Origin: Litoditis marina
Taxonomy: Eukaryota > Nematoda > Chromadorea > Rhabditida > Rhabditidae
NCBI GenBank assembly: GCA_964036275.1
Contig: OZ038436.1
Coordinates: 9,330,147-9,394,146 of the forward strand
Length of the DNA: 64,000 bases
Reading direction: 5' to 3'
This document shows positions 12,317 to 25,190 of the stretch, piece after piece. Each line of letters opens with the position of its first letter. Position 1 is the stretch's first letter. The notes beneath the pieces were generated by a model. The model did not search any database. It saw nothing but the letters and a program-made list of their open reading frames with translations, and was not told the origin of the DNA. A program made the position numbers and the translations under genes.

Positions 12317-14416
12317 ATGCACCAGTCACTCGTTGTGAAGGCGCGTGTGGAGGACATGGAGGCCACGGAAAACGCCATTTTCGAGATGACGGAGTCGTTG
12401 GGCACATTCTATGTACAGGAAGACGTCTACTTCAAGGTGCCGAACGGCCATCTCAAACTGAGAATAATGCATCCGAATGTGAGTTGTTAAACTTAACCCC
12501 CCTCCCCACTTCTAAATTGAGCCCTGGTACTCGAATGTTAGTGGTGAAGTTATACTTAAGCCCCCCCCCCCTTTTCCTTGAGCATCATGAACCCAAATGT
12601 GAGCCATAGAGTTATACTTAAGCCTTCCTTCCCGACGTTTAATTTCAAACATCGTGCATCCGAATGTGTGTTGGTATACTTAAAGCTCTCTTTCTCTCTA
12701 TTCCTAGTGTGAGTTATTATACTAAACTCTAAACCCCTTCCCAATGGAAAAAGGGAAAAAGCACGCAACATTCAAATTAATGTGAGTTGGTATAAATTGC
12801 CCCCACCGCAAGGTAAACTTGGAAATCATACACCCTAGTGTGAGTTCTCATACTTACGCCCCCCCCCCCCCCCCCTCCCTTATACTGGAGAATCATGTAT
12901 CCAGGTCGGAAAAATGTTATTTTTTATCACTACTGAGACACCTACAGCATTAATACTAAACTTCCAGCTGGTTTTTGTTTTTGCGCGTTGCATTAGTTTG
13001 CGGAAGGGACTCAAATATTTGTATTCGACATTCGTATGATTGCCTATTACAAAGAATATTCGAATCCCACCATCGTTGACTCTAGTTCACTCAAATGTTT
13101 CAGAGGTGCGGCCAGCTGATTTTCAATTCAAACTCGAAAATGTCGGGACACAACATGAGCGAATCTCAAGTCACGGAAGTGGAGGACGTCTTCAATATTC
13201 GGGTTCGTCTGTGGTCTTTCTCTCTTTCTCTCTCTTTCTCTCTCTCTCTTTTTCTCTCGCTCTCTCTCTGTCTCACTTTTTTTGCCTATCTCTCTGTCTC
13301 TGTCGCTCCCTCTCTATCATTGGTATTCTTTTGTCATTCTCATTTTTTAAGTATGGGCGAAAATAGAAACAGTAAATATTAAATCATTATTTCGGGCAAT
13401 ATGGGGCGCACCCAAGAGTTTCATACTCAGTTGATAAAGAGCTCATTTACCTACAGATTAGTTTGAATCGCGGAAAATCTCCTAAAACTAATGAAACTAT
13501 TTCCTTTAGTTGTAGTAATTCTTTTCTACATATAAGACGCTGCAACTTATATGTCCCCACAAGAAAAACTTGAAAATCACTTTTTCGCTCATCGTTGTGT
13601 ATTTTACTGCGATGCATCAGATATTATACTGTGAATCGCTGAAAAACGAATAATGCATCAACCATGTGTGAAACCACACCGCCAAGTACATGCAAACATG
13701 ATTCAAGATCGTATACACAATTTCGTTAGAATCAAAATTGTGCAAATAGTGCTGTGCACAAAATCGGTAGATCCTGAAATGTGTACACATAAAGTACACA
13801 AATGTAGTACTACGGAAAATGTGTACATGCACAAATTCTTTACTACGAATATTGTGCATAATACCTAATTTAACGCTTAAAGCACAAAAAAAAACAGCTA
13901 AAAACAGAATAGGTTCACATGGACACACCAAAATTCTAATAAATTTATGCATTTCTGGAGGTTTACACATTTTTTTAACTAAGAATTTTGAGGAATCTAT
14001 TAATCCACTTTTTCGGTTCTATCAATTTTGTGTCACCAAGTTCGATAGGTGTATACATCAATATTTTACGTACATTCTGTTTTTCCAGTTGATTTTTCGT
14101 GTGAAAGGTTTTTGAATACACATGGTCAAAAGAGAAACCACTTTCGTGACAACCGATGTGTATTTTGCACAACATTTTCGAAAAATGTGTGTATTTGTCG
14201 GATTTAGTGGGGTCATATATTTTGCAGCGTCTTATATCCAACCAACTTTTGATTTGGCACGTCTCCCTTTTCTCTATTCACTCCAAACCTCCCTCTCCCT
14301 CTTCCTCTTCTCTGTCTTTCTTTCTCTTCCCCTCTTTTCGCAATCTCGCGACTCTCTCTATCTCTTCTTCTCTCTTCCTCTATTTTCTCAGCTTCGCGTC
14401 TTTCTCTCTTCTTTTT

Positions 14417-14483
<67 letters not shown>

Positions 14484-16713
14484 CACAGTTATACGTAGCT
14501 ATAGCAAGATGACCATTCCAAGTACATTTAATTACCCATTGTAACCCCCTAAACATTCAGGCAACCTTGGGTGCGGCTCTGGGCGAAATCGGCACAATTC
14601 ACAAGAAGCGACGAGTCTTCACAACTGATGACGTCAGAATATATTTGGACGACGTCGACGAGATGGGGCAGTTCATCGATGTGGCCGTGAGTTTTCATAA
14701 TATACTTGAAACATCGAGGTGATGGTCGGAATTTAAAAATTTGAGATTCGAAATTTCAAATGAGGCGTGCCTTAGAACGATGACATTTCGATTGCACTAT
14801 ACTCAATACTGTTAGTCAGTTACACAGTCACGTTAAACATGTTAACCACAGCAGAACTGAGAAACGTGCAATGAGAAAATGCACGCTTCCTCATTAGAAT
14901 ACTAACTTTACGTGACTATTCAATTTACTTCTAGTATATCTGACTCTAGTCACGGTGTATTGCAATGTAAATAACCACAACGAAGCGAGAATAGTAACAA
15001 AAACTTTTTACAGAGGAAACAATTATATTGTCTGCGCTTTGTCAGCATGCGTAATTGCAGTATATTTATTTGAGCAGTAAGTTATTTCTAAGATGTGCAT
15101 TGGGGATACGGAACTCTCAATAACCTTTCACACTTTCGCTCATATTATACCATCGGTGAAACTCTTCGCTGCGCATTAGGTTGAATTCTTTCAATGAGGG
15201 ACGTGAAAAGCATGAAATCAAATCTAGACTACTTCAACTTTCTAGACATTTCCATTAGTTTTTTATTCTACACTTTATTCATTCTGCTTCTCATACGAAA
15301 CCAGCGGTACTACTGACCTTGTAGACATGCATAGTATACATGATGACGGTGAAACGTTTCAACGCGTTTGAGAACAGCAGTCCACTTTATTTTCACTGAA
15401 ACTCACACAGTACCTAATCGAACACGCCAATGACTGTTTTCCAATGCCAACAACAACTTTTTCGAGAACATTTTCGGCAACTTGTGAGAGGGCATCATAA
15501 TCTGACGCGAAATCGTTATTTCAGAAACACTCTGTGTAACCTTAGCACATTTAGAGTTTTGCCCTCCTACAGTGAGAGTTCCAGTGAGAATGAAGTGAAC
15601 TATACCTAGTTAGCACAATTTTGTGAATGTGTTCCACTGCACACCAAAATAATAATTGAGCGTCGATAACTCGCGCCTCTCTTTCTTTTTTACGTTGCAA
15701 AAACCTTTGTCAGCTTTTTGTTGTTTAACGACTTTCATGAAGCATGATTATTCTTGTACGCTCAGATAGTATATGTCATGTATGGGTGAAACTTTCCACT
15801 GCGCTTCAAGTTGAACAGTTTTGCGATGCAAACTTCAACTCTTTCGAAATATTCTCGAACACTGTTTTCAATAGGGAATCGGAAACAAATGCGAAATGAA
15901 TTTGAAAAAAATGCTTTGAATTACTACTGCGCTTCCCAGCGAACATTGAAATGACCATACCTAATGTACTACATGATCGTAATTGTTCTACTACACATCA
16001 CACCGTGGGCAACAATGGAATAACTTGCTTCTCTCGCTTTTTGTTACGTAGAAAATTGTTTGTCAGATTTTATTTGTTCAAGTAATTGAATTATTAGACA
16101 CAAAACCCGTAGTATTAATAACATTGTGTACATCAAAATCATATAAGTTCTATCAGTGAAACTGTTCGCTGCGTTTATGATGACAAGTGCAGTACTCCAT
16201 TATAGTTAGTTCGACAACTTTATAAACTAATCGATGAGATAGCTGGAAATTTTCGAGTAATAGTTCACCTTTACTTTTCTTGCAATACCTTTTTCGTTCC
16301 CTGACCCGCCCTCATGCACATTGTCAAAGGTGAGAACTCACCTGAAAGTGAATATATACAAACAGCTCTGAATCTTTTAGTCTCCTCACATCTGCGAGAC
16401 GATTCATGTGCCTCCATGATTCATAGCTACTAAAGTGTTTACACCAATTCACACCAAATCTTTACCGTTCCGTACCTCAATGTTTCACTCCCCCTATAAA
16501 TTCTCCTCCCAGGTGACCATGTCCTCGCCGGACGACTCGGTCTGCTGTGCTCGCGCGGCCGAAATTCGTCGTCAGTTGCTGATCAGCGACGAGATGGTGG
16601 TGCCGGCAGCCTACCTGGACCTGCTCATGAGCAAGTTATCGATTGATGACGATGACCTACCCACCACCGACTCAAAACCATCTTCCGATTCCGATAGCGA
16701 CCTCTCTGCATAA
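12317..16713 (+). CDS. CYTH-domain protein (CyaB / thiamine triphosphatase superfamily)
   Basis: Four exons: 12317-12478, 13104-13202, 14561-14686, 16513-16713; all phase 0, about 195 aa. A TTTTCCAG acceptor ends one base before the ATG, as for a spliced-leader site. The protein follows the CYTH triphosphate-tunnel fold: beta-1 VVKARV, the DVYFKVPNGHLKLRI strand pair, CGQLIFNS, MSESQVTEVEDV, the KKRRVF basic strand and YLDDVDEMGQFIDV. Members of the family hydrolyse or cyclise nucleoside or organic triphosphates using metal held by an ExExK motif. Here that position reads SxVxK, and the late strand that often carries a second acidic pair reads FIDVAV, so metal binding may be weak or lost. The C-terminus ends in an acidic, Ser-rich tail (DSKPSSDSDSDLSA). 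Family call is firm; catalytic activity is doubtful. Confidence 0.85.
12479..13103 (+). repeat. Intron 1 with repeated splice-donor-like units and C runs
   Basis: The exon 1/intron 1 border (CATCCGAAT then GTGAGTT, TTAAACTTAA, CCCCCC) recurs in degenerate form at about 12,586, 12,654, 12,700, 12,776 and 12,830. Each copy pairs a GTGAGT- or GTGTGT-like donor with a following (T)ATACTTAA-like word and usually a C-rich run (longest about 12,859-12,875). It looks like expansion of the splice-donor region in tandem. Confidence 0.65.
14828..14940 (+). repeat. Dispersed repeat in CYTH intron 3 (partner 20060-20185)
   Basis: Both copies contain GTCACGT, AACATGTTAA, AGAAACGTGCAATGA, GTGCACG-like and TTCCTCATTAGAAT-like words in the same order over about 115-125 bases. 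The flanking intron sequence does not match. No ends could be defined. Confidence 0.6.
15786..15808 (+). repeat. GTGAAAC..GCGCTTCA interspersed motif (family example)
   Basis: A short motif, GTGAAACTTTCC then (A/G)(C/G)TGCGCTTCA, recurs through the window. Plus-orientation examples lie near 15,158, here, 16,158, 18,902 and 33,316; reversed examples lie at about 18,198-18,220, 18,526-18,550 and 50,505-50,530. Copies share the two half-motifs at constant spacing but nothing beyond, so this may be the conserved core of an old repeat or a binding site. Confidence 0.5.
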
Positions 16714-19700
16714 TATTCTAGATTGATAGATTTACAATTCATTCATAAGTGTCACGTGAAACAAGAAGTAGAAGATGCATCCTATTATCTGATTAACGAG
16801 GTCTCCTTGAAAGTTATAATAAATAAGCGATTCCCAAACTGCGTCTCTCTTTTCACACAGTATTTCGCACATCCTGACCGTATATAAAAGCAAGAAAATA
16901 GAGCGTGTTTTGAGAGACGTTAGGTTTTGGACTTTTATAGCTGTAGCTCCAACTTGTATGATTTGACTTTATGATTTTGATAGAATATAAGACTTGGTAC
17001 TCGCTTTTCTTCAATCACATGAATTTATCTTCTTACCATCATTGTTAAGCAAAAATAGTTTTTAAGCGGCGAAGCAGTTGGTTTTCTTTTATTTAATATC
17101 GAATTGTTGAGCTTCTAACATTTGCTTGTCTCAATAGGTTTTTGCATTTTTTTAGGTATTCCGAATTGTTCACGTTTATAGCGGGTAGTTTTGAGTGATT
17201 TTGGATCGAAATATGTATTGTTCTTTGGTAATGGTTTCGAGAATATGTCGTGTTTTAACAAACGTTTCACCTGTTCTGGAGATTTTCTGTGAATACTAAA
17301 CAGTTTGTTCCAATTTCATATTGGCATACGTCTTGTGTTTTATGCACTGTGAGTTGAAAGTTCTAAATATACAAAATCTTGTTTTCTTTCTGCATATTGA
17401 CGAAATACTATCAAGCGTCCCTTGAGATTTCATGATAAACATAAAGAAATCTGAACAAAATTTTCGTCATTTATTCACTTGAAAAGTGAGCAGATTTTCT
17501 TAATTTATTTCGGTCAGTGGGGAAATAGAAAGCTTACGCTCTCAGTTTAATATTATATGTTCATTTCTCTGTTATTGGTATGATTGGTCACTCTTGAACA
17601 TCTTAATACCATTTCAGTCTTAATACCATTTCAGATCGACTGTGAGAAACCAAGCGCGCCCGAGAGTTCCACGACCAATAGATAGAGTCTCCTTAACTTA
17701 GTTTTCCATTAATTTTTACATACAACTATATTTTACCAAAAATGCGTGTTATTTGTAAATAGAAATCATGTAAATGAAAAAAAATCCAGATTTGTAATTT
17801 TAGTATGTGTTTTAATTGAACTATTTTTAAGTCAAAGCATATTTAATAATTTCTACTTTAACTGATCTTTAATTCATCTCAACAGGTTCTTGGTTTTCAT
17901 TCCCACTCAGTCAGTACGAGAATCAACCTTTCAGGTTGTTCAAATTATGTTAAAGCTTGAAAAAAATTGCGATCTGTTCTGATTCCTTATTATTTGAAAA
18001 CGGAAAATTGTTTTTGGTGAAATGTGGCCTTGGAACAGGTCGAGATTGAATGGGTATTGTAACTTTTCTTTGAACACTCTTATTTTCGTTCCGTTTGGCA
18101 CGTGTTTTGTCTTCATTTTCCGATTTGAATGTTACAGATTCCATTCCACATTTCAATCTTTGTCTCGGTTAGATGGTTGAAACCCGATTGGTGTTGGTGA
18201 AGCGCACTGGAAAGTTTCACCACCACTAGATAGCTACACTGGAACGTTGCTCAACAATTCTTGCCTGCTTCTTAGAATAAATAAAATAAACGAACGCAAA
18301 CACTATGGGAGAGAAAAGAAAACAATATATAATACCGTTTGGTAGGTAAGTTTTCATATGTGAGAGTTATGCACAGATCAGTTTTGATTAACGACTTATT
18401 GATTAGTGTTTTTTCATTAGTTGGTTTCACGATTTTCCCGTTTTCTCTCTTCAATTTCAGTCGGAAATTCACAATTTCATAGAAGTGTTCTTCGAAAAAC
18501 GCAGAGACCAAATGATTCGCTAAACAGTGAAGCGCGTTCGTAAGTTTCGCGAAGAATATATAAGAACACTCAAATCGTGCAATTCGATCCCATTGATGTC
18601 ATTGCTAGTATTTGTAAGAGCAGTTGTTGTAACGCATAATACTTAGTTTGAGATGATCGTGAGCTAATTTAAAAAAAACACAAACACATTCAGAATGAGA
18701 GTGAATCTCAAATACAAATGTAACTAAATCTTACACATCATACATAATTCGCTGCACATGTTTACACCTATGAGTTTTGTTTATCCACCCTTTTCCTTGT
18801 ATAAATCATGTATCTTTAGCTCAAATAATTCTGTCATTTATTGTAATTATTAGTGCAGTGTGAACTGGAAATAGTGTTTCTAGGGTCCTTATACGTACAT
18901 CGTGAAACTTTCCGGTGCGCTTCAGATTGACATGAGGCGAGCTTTTGTCAAGTATCTAACTTTTCAACCATGATTAAGAGTAGAAAGTAGAGGCGTTTTT
19001 AGAAAATATCAAATCAAACCCAATCTGTTTTGCTTCATACGAACCTTGTATATTTACATCTTTCTTACATATTCATTCATCAACGTCGCTTCGTTTATCA
19101 ATTTCAATTTATCTTTATTAATTTTTATTAATTTAATTAATAAGTTAATCAATTTGCTTCTCCTGCATTTTAGATAGAAAAAGTTGCGTAACGTAACTGT
19201 TGCAACACCCAATCTAATGATAAGAAGCCTGATATATTACTAACGCTATGCGAATTGACATTTTATAATGTAACAGTGAAACCCTCAACCACATTTGAAG
19301 TGCACATGTGCGTTGTGCTTCATTTTAGTCGGCGAAAAAACACAGTTTTACTACTGCTCTGCGCAGAATGTGTTTATTCAACCACCGAATAGAGTTGTCT
19401 GGCGTTTCTTTTAGTTTTTTTTTCAGTTCGAGAAACAACTGGATCACATACATATTCGCACAGGCGCTGCGCGTTCAAGAGTTTCGCGAACAGTAGATAA
19501 GAAGAGTTTAAAATGGTATTTTAATATAATCTGCCTGCTATCACAGAATAAATATAAATCCATCTATCAAAACGAAGCCAACTGTGTAACACACTAACCA
19601 GTACCCAAGGTTTGTGGTCATTGGCCGAATAAAAGTTTTTCATTTATTTTAGAACTTCAGAGTGCAAACACATTTTTGTTAGATGCGGTCAATAAAAAGA

Positions 19701-20550
19701 AACGCGTATTTGTTCGCTGACTTTTCAAACGAAATGGGTTTTTATTCCTTCTTCGGGGTATCAAAAGTTCAATCTTTGAGCCCCCCCCCCCCCCCTCCCG
19801 ACAACCGTGAAATTATTGGGTTTTTCAACATTATGCTACAACATTTCATGTTTGGAAGTTGATTGAAAGTTTTTGCTGTACCCTTATAGATACTAAACTT
19901 CTTCTTGATTGTGATATTCTGTTACTATGAAAGTCCTGCCGCCGTCTCCAAATTATCACGAAATTTTACTTTTCGAGAATTAAACGAAAAAAAAATCGGA
20001 GAAAGTGCAGAGGAAAACATATATAGTTTAATCATGATATATTCTTTGCAAACGGAAGAGTCACGTGAAACATGTTAAACAAAGCACAACTCAGAAACGT
20101 GCAATGATAAGTGCACGATTCTTCATTAGAATGCCAATTTTAGATGACTATCCAATTGAATTATCCAATTGAATTCTAGTATACCTTTCCCCTCGAACAT
20201 GTTTTTTGCTGCCCTATTCCGCTGTGTTTGTAGTCTAACCAACGTTTCTTGTTGGTGGAACTTGGAAAATCACGGCGGCTGTTGAGATCAAACTACAACA
20301 AACTCAGACAGAACCTGGGGTAGTGATACCTTCCTGTGTGACATTGAACTTTTATGTAGAAAGAAATGAAGGCCTTATACATACACTTTCTCTTTTTGTT
20401 CTGTTTGCTCTTATCAACATAAATATACTATAAAACGTTTTTATTCATGTGTAAATACTATCAAAAAAACACGGTAATCCTGCAGTGCGATGAGCTACTG
20501 TGAACGCGGATCTGAAATACTTTTCGAGTAAGTGCGCATCACGTAGGTTA
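16714..20550. other. Gene-free interval with repeats
   Basis: No supported exon. It contains several copies of the GTGAAAC..GCGCTTCA motif, a C15 run (19781-19795), an AT-rich tract of TTAATTAA words (about 19,100-19,150) and the second copy of the CYTH-intron repeat (20060-20185). The right end approaches the Maverick-like element, but I could not see its terminal repeat. Confidence 0.45.
20060..20185 (+). repeat. Dispersed repeat, second copy (partner 14828-14940)
   Basis: Same order of words as in CYTH intron 3, with AATTGAATTATCCAATTG partly duplicated inside this copy. It lies about 370 bases from the stop codon of the RS-rich element gene. Confidence 0.6.
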
Positions 20551-21246
20551 CTACAGTTTATCATCGAATGGGAAAACGCCGTCACAAAGTAATGAACAAA
20601 ACGGGTTGACCAACTCCTCAACTAAGCTCATTTTATATGAGGCAGTTTTTTCTAAAAAGCGTGCAGGAACGTACACAATTGTTCCAGTTAACACAGATAT
20701 CAGAAATGAACCTCTTGAAAATATAATGAAATAAACACAACCAACCTCCTCGGGGAGGGTCCGCACGGTTGGTGAACCGTATCTCGAGGACGTCAGGTCC
20801 GACGATGCGCACCTCAAAACGGCTGACTGCACGGGCGTCAACCAAACCCGAGATCCCAAAACCAATAGCAGTTGCCAGCCGGTAGCTGCGCGCACCTCTA
20901 CCTGCAACATGTGGAATATGCCAGCGAATTAATAAAGGTCTAGACCCTCCTCGTTATGGTCGAACATACCCCCCAACCGTTCCCTCCAATCAGGACCCAA
21001 AATCTCCAGAATACGTGGATTCACGTTCGGCACCTCCCTCATGATGGGGCGCCATGGGCGCCGTTGCTCCGCCGGCGGTGCACGCGGAATAGGTGGAAAA
21101 CACCTCAATGGCGGCGGCGGATTCGGAATATACACCGGACGGAGGGGCGGCGTAACGGGACGTTTACGCTCAGGAGATGGTGAACGAGGTGGCGATCGCG
21201 AACGCGAACGCGAACGTTCTCTTGCTAGCACAGACGGTGAGCGCAT
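20551..21246 (-). CDS. RS-rich spliced gene of the virus-like element
   Basis: Three exons with matching phases: 20970-21246, 20746-20901, 20551-20651; 534 nt, 177 aa, no lesion. The N-terminus holds an Arg-Ser tract (RERSRSRSRSPPRSPSPERK) followed by a Pro-rich stretch to about residue 65, then ILEILGPDWRERLGG. Exon 2 encodes a compact hydrophobic domain (SYRLATAIGFGISGLV, then RFEVRIVGPDVLEIRF), and exon 3 a short tail ending FPFDDKL. The exon 2 domain resembles that of the His-rich gene at 25857-26572. It is divergently arranged with the polymerase, 201 bases between start codons. Function unknown; a basic RS tail could bind nucleic acid or splicing factors. No family is recognised. Confidence 0.7.
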
Positions 21247-21392
21247 TATCAATAAGAAAGCAATTGATCTGATCCAAATATGAAGTTCGAAAGCGAAAGC
21301 TAGATCAAAACTCATAAACGTTTTGCATCACTACGTCGGCAGGTATTTTACGATCTCGCCACATGCCTAGACATATAGGCGCCGGGCATCAC

Positions 21393-21400
21393 TATAAAAG
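21393..21400 (+). promoter_or_regulatory. TATA box of the polymerase gene
   Basis: TATAAAAG lies 48 bases before the first in-frame ATG (21448) of the polymerase reading frame, in the 201-base gap shared with the divergent RS-rich gene. Confidence 0.5.
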
Positions 21401-21447
21401 GCCAACGGGCAGCAAAGTTGAACACTACACGACAGAAAGTTGTAGGT

Positions 21448-24400
21448 ATGAAACACTACTTTGACACAGAGAAAAAACTCAGAGCTACAGTACCCTTCGA
21501 TAGTGAAATATCACTACCCATGGCATGTGTTCTAGCGCAACACATTGCAGACTACAACTACGCTACAGAAAATGAATTACCTGAAGAGGAAATCAGGTTA
21601 TTGAAAAGCAGACAATACACGATACGGAGACCGCAATCAAAAAAATGGGCATGCGAGGCAGTGCAACTACTTTGCAAAGCAGGAATTGATAGAGACCAGG
21701 AAGAATTCACACACGAGGATCTAGAGAGAATCGCCCAACACTTCCCCGATTATCATTTCAAACTATATTCGCGTAGACCACCAACAAAATCATATTCCCT
21801 GGAATGGTGTGTAAATGAACAAGCAGAGAAAACTCTTACCATTGCCTACTTCAACGGGAGGTATAATATTTTCAAGCCGTCTAGATCATCATTGGGTAAA
21901 TACGTGTGTAAACTGTGCGGTAAACTATACACGAAAATCGGGAGACATCAATGTGCCTACAAATGCTCGAAATGTCGTCGCTCAACACAATGTAACAGCG
22001 AAAATATTGAGCTGGAATGTCGGGACTGCGGAATGATATTTTATAATCAAGAATGCTTCTTCTACCACAAAACCTGGGCAAGCAATGGACAGAAACCAGC
22101 TTGCCAGTTTCTAAAAAGATGTTCCCAATGTCATCGATTGTATAACAAAGAAAATTTACGGTCAGGCGTGCACATATGTGGTCAACATGTATACTGCTCA
22201 AACTGCAACACTCATGTAACCCCCGATAGTCACGATTGCTGCTGGATACCCCCAACAGCAAAGGAAGTAGCAAAAAAACTCGAGAAACAAGGAAAATTAA
22301 AAATTGTGGTCTAGGATTTTGAAACGGTCATCATCGAGCGGGCAGATAAACTGAACAGCTTTTGTCAGCAATGGGCCAACTACGTGTGTTACTCAGTGAT
22401 GTGTGATCAGTGCTACAAACTACAACCTACAGAACCCTGCTCCAATTGCAAAATACTATTTTCGTCATTATTCCGGAAATCTAAAAGATGTGGTAGTGAC
22501 AGAGTTTTTAAACTTCATTGTCTATGACAAGAAACTGGATAATGCTATCATCATTGCCCACAACGCTGCAAAATTCGATACGCACTTCCTTATTCTACCG
22601 CTACTAGAAAAGTAAATTGTACCCACATTCGTAAAAAATGGATTGAAAATTTTCAACATGAGACTAGAACCAAACGCTCTCCACAAACACAACAATCTAA
22701 TATTCAAAGACTCTTTTCTATTTATGCCAATGTCGCTTGCTAGCTTACCAGAAGCATTTGGATTCCCGGAACATAAAAAAGGCACATTTCCATTTCTACT
22801 AAACCATCCAGACAACTACAAACTAGTCCTGGATACGTTACCAGACTTAGTATTTTACAAGCTGAACCACATGAAGAAGGACCAAGAAAAAGCGTTTGTA
22901 TCCTGGTATGAAAAAACAGAAATACCAATTTCAACTTCATGAACGAGCTACACGATTACTGCCAGAACGACGTACTAGTTCTTCATATGGGTGTTGCAAA
23001 ATATATGGAAGCCAGCATCGAAATGACAAAATTCAATCCAATAATGCATTGCTGCACATTTGCGTCGTTCAGCTTCTTTCTCATCAAACATCTTCATATG
23101 AGACCAAGTCAGGTGGGGATAATACCGGAGAACGGCTAACACAAAAATGACGTACAATCAAAACTAGCTATTCGTACAATTCAATGGATTGAACATCTGA
23201 AACAAATTGAACTACAGTATATTCTGAGAGGCGGAGAGTTCTGTATTCAACACGAGGGACGAAAGATAAAGGTGGATGCCTATCATGCAGAAACAAATAC
23301 AATCTACGAGATATTGGGATGTTTCATTCACGGGTGCAACGTTCATACGAGAGCGAAAACTCAACATCCCTATTACTACAAAACGATGGGTGAAGTTAAC
23401 AAGAAGACCATGGATCGATTGGAAATCATCCAATCACAGGGGTATAAACTACATATACTATGGGAGCACGATATAAATGTAGAGCTGAAGACAAATTCAG
23501 ACATGCGGACTTTTTTCAAATCTGTTCAACATCTGAATAGACTGAGAATCAGTGATGCATTCTACGGTGCGAGAACACAGAACTTTGTCCTGCAACGAGA
23601 CCCCTGTACGGAAAAGGGTGAAATCATAGAACACATTGATGTCAACAGTATGTACCCATATATACTATGCAATACACCTTTTCCAACTGGACAGCCTACC
23701 GTAATCATCAACGATTTCCAGCCCTTAACTTTGCCGTTGCCATACAAGGGATTTCTCCTAATTGAAATATTTCCACCGTGAAACCTGCTACATCCAATCA
23801 TTCCTTTCAAGCATAATGGAAAGCTTCTATTTCCACTCTGCAGAACGTGTGCAACAAAGGAGACAAAAACCACGTGCTCTCATATATTAGAAGAAGAAAG
23901 ATCAATATACACTACTACATCGCATATTGAACTAGAGAAAGCATTGGAGCATGACTACAGAGTGCTGAAAGTTTTTGAAGTATGGCACTGGCCCGAACAC
24001 AAATGGGGTACAGACCTGTTCAAAAAGTTTCTGCATGACTTCATCAAGGTAAAAATGGAGGCTAGTGGATGGCCCAGGACTGATATGACCGATGCCGAGA
24101 AAGATCAAATGATTGCAGATCTGTACGAAAATGAAGGAATCAAAATTGACAAGGAGAAAGTTTCAAAAAATCTGCCACTCAGATGTCTCAGCAAACTGGC
24201 AATCAATAGTAGCTGGGGAAAGTTTGGAGAGCGAAGTGACAAGACAAATCACGTGATCCTACACGGTGACTCTGCCGAGTTTGGAGCTATGGTGTACGAC
24301 GAAACCTTGGATGTGGGATGCAAATCTTTGGGTGGTAATGGCCAGATATTGGTGTCCTATACGAAAAAAGAAGATTTTCTCACACCAGTACCGTTCACAA

Positions 24401-25190
24401 ACTGTGCAATCGCAGCTCTAGTAATCGCGGCAGGTCGAATCATGTTATGGACAGCTTTACACCGCTTACAAGAGCGTGCCCTGTACTGCGACACAGACTC
24501 ATGCGTGATGATATCGAGACCTGGAGTTGATAACTTGAGAGATCTACAGGGGACTGGGAAAATGGCAAAGCGAAATTCCACAAGGTTTTCGAAAACTCGA
24601 AATTTCTCAAAACCCGAAAACTCGAAAACTCGAAATTTTCCAAAACTCGGACAACTCGAAAACTCGAAAACTCGAAATTTTCCAAAAATCGAAAACTCGA
24701 AAACTCGAAAACTCGATTTTTCGCCCAACTCGAAAACTCGAAAACTCGAAAATTCGAAATTTTAAGCGCGAAAACTCGAAAATAAAAATTTCGGACTCGA
24801 AAAATGTATCTTTTGGGTCCAAAAACACTCAAAACTCGACTCGACTCGAAAAAACTCGAAAATTTTCGAGTCGAGTCGAACTCGAAACTCAAAAACTCGA
24901 AAACTCGAAAACTCGAAATTTCCCAAAACTCGAAAACTCGAAAACTCGAAATTTTGAACTCGATTAACAACCCTAATTCCGATAGTATAGTCAAAATCAA
25001 CTACAACTCACAACTAGAGCAGGCCGAATCTCTAGTACTACATAATGAGCACAAAACTACAACTACCATCCTTCTCGGAGTCGTCAAAAAGTTTGGGGAA
25101 GTACATAGCAAAGAACAGACCAAACGTCCCCAGGCCGTGATTAACAAGCTACTAGTTACCGAGGACTACCGTACACTACCTTATGGATGA
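21448..25190 (+). pseudogene. Broken protein-primed family B DNA polymerase (Polinton PolB)
   Basis: PolB enzymes of this group copy the element from a protein primer. The N-terminal part carries many paired cysteines (CKLCGK, CSKC, CRDC, CSQC, CSNC; about residues 150-270). Then come exonuclease motif I (DFET, from 22315), motif II (AHNAAKFD, about 22,555), polymerase motif A (DVNSMYP, 23638-23658), motif B (KLAINSSWGKFG, about 24,193) and motif C (YCDTDS, 24484-24501). The C-terminal LPYG end is at about 25,180. Lesions: stop codons at 22312, 22613, 23137 and 23779, frame changes near 22,440-22,470 and 22,925-22,940, and a repeat insertion at about 24,583-24,967 just after motif C. The residual motif spacing is otherwise family-like. 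It cannot make a full enzyme. Confidence 0.9.
24583..24967. repeat. TCGAAAAC word repeat inserted in the polymerase
   Basis: About 385 bases composed almost only of variants of ACTCGAAA and ACTCGAAATTT, with TCGA as a self-complementary core and both orientations near 24,835-24,885. The right edge reads GATTAACAACCCTAAT. Its complement resembles the left edge of another word repeat at 52,039 (AGGGTTGGTAATC). Polymerase sequence resumes after it, so it arrived after, or while, the polymerase decayed. Confidence 0.8.

Noticed and set aside
14122..14544. Ser/Leu-rich frames inside CYTH intron 2
   Set aside because: Low-complexity CT tract inside a well-supported intron.
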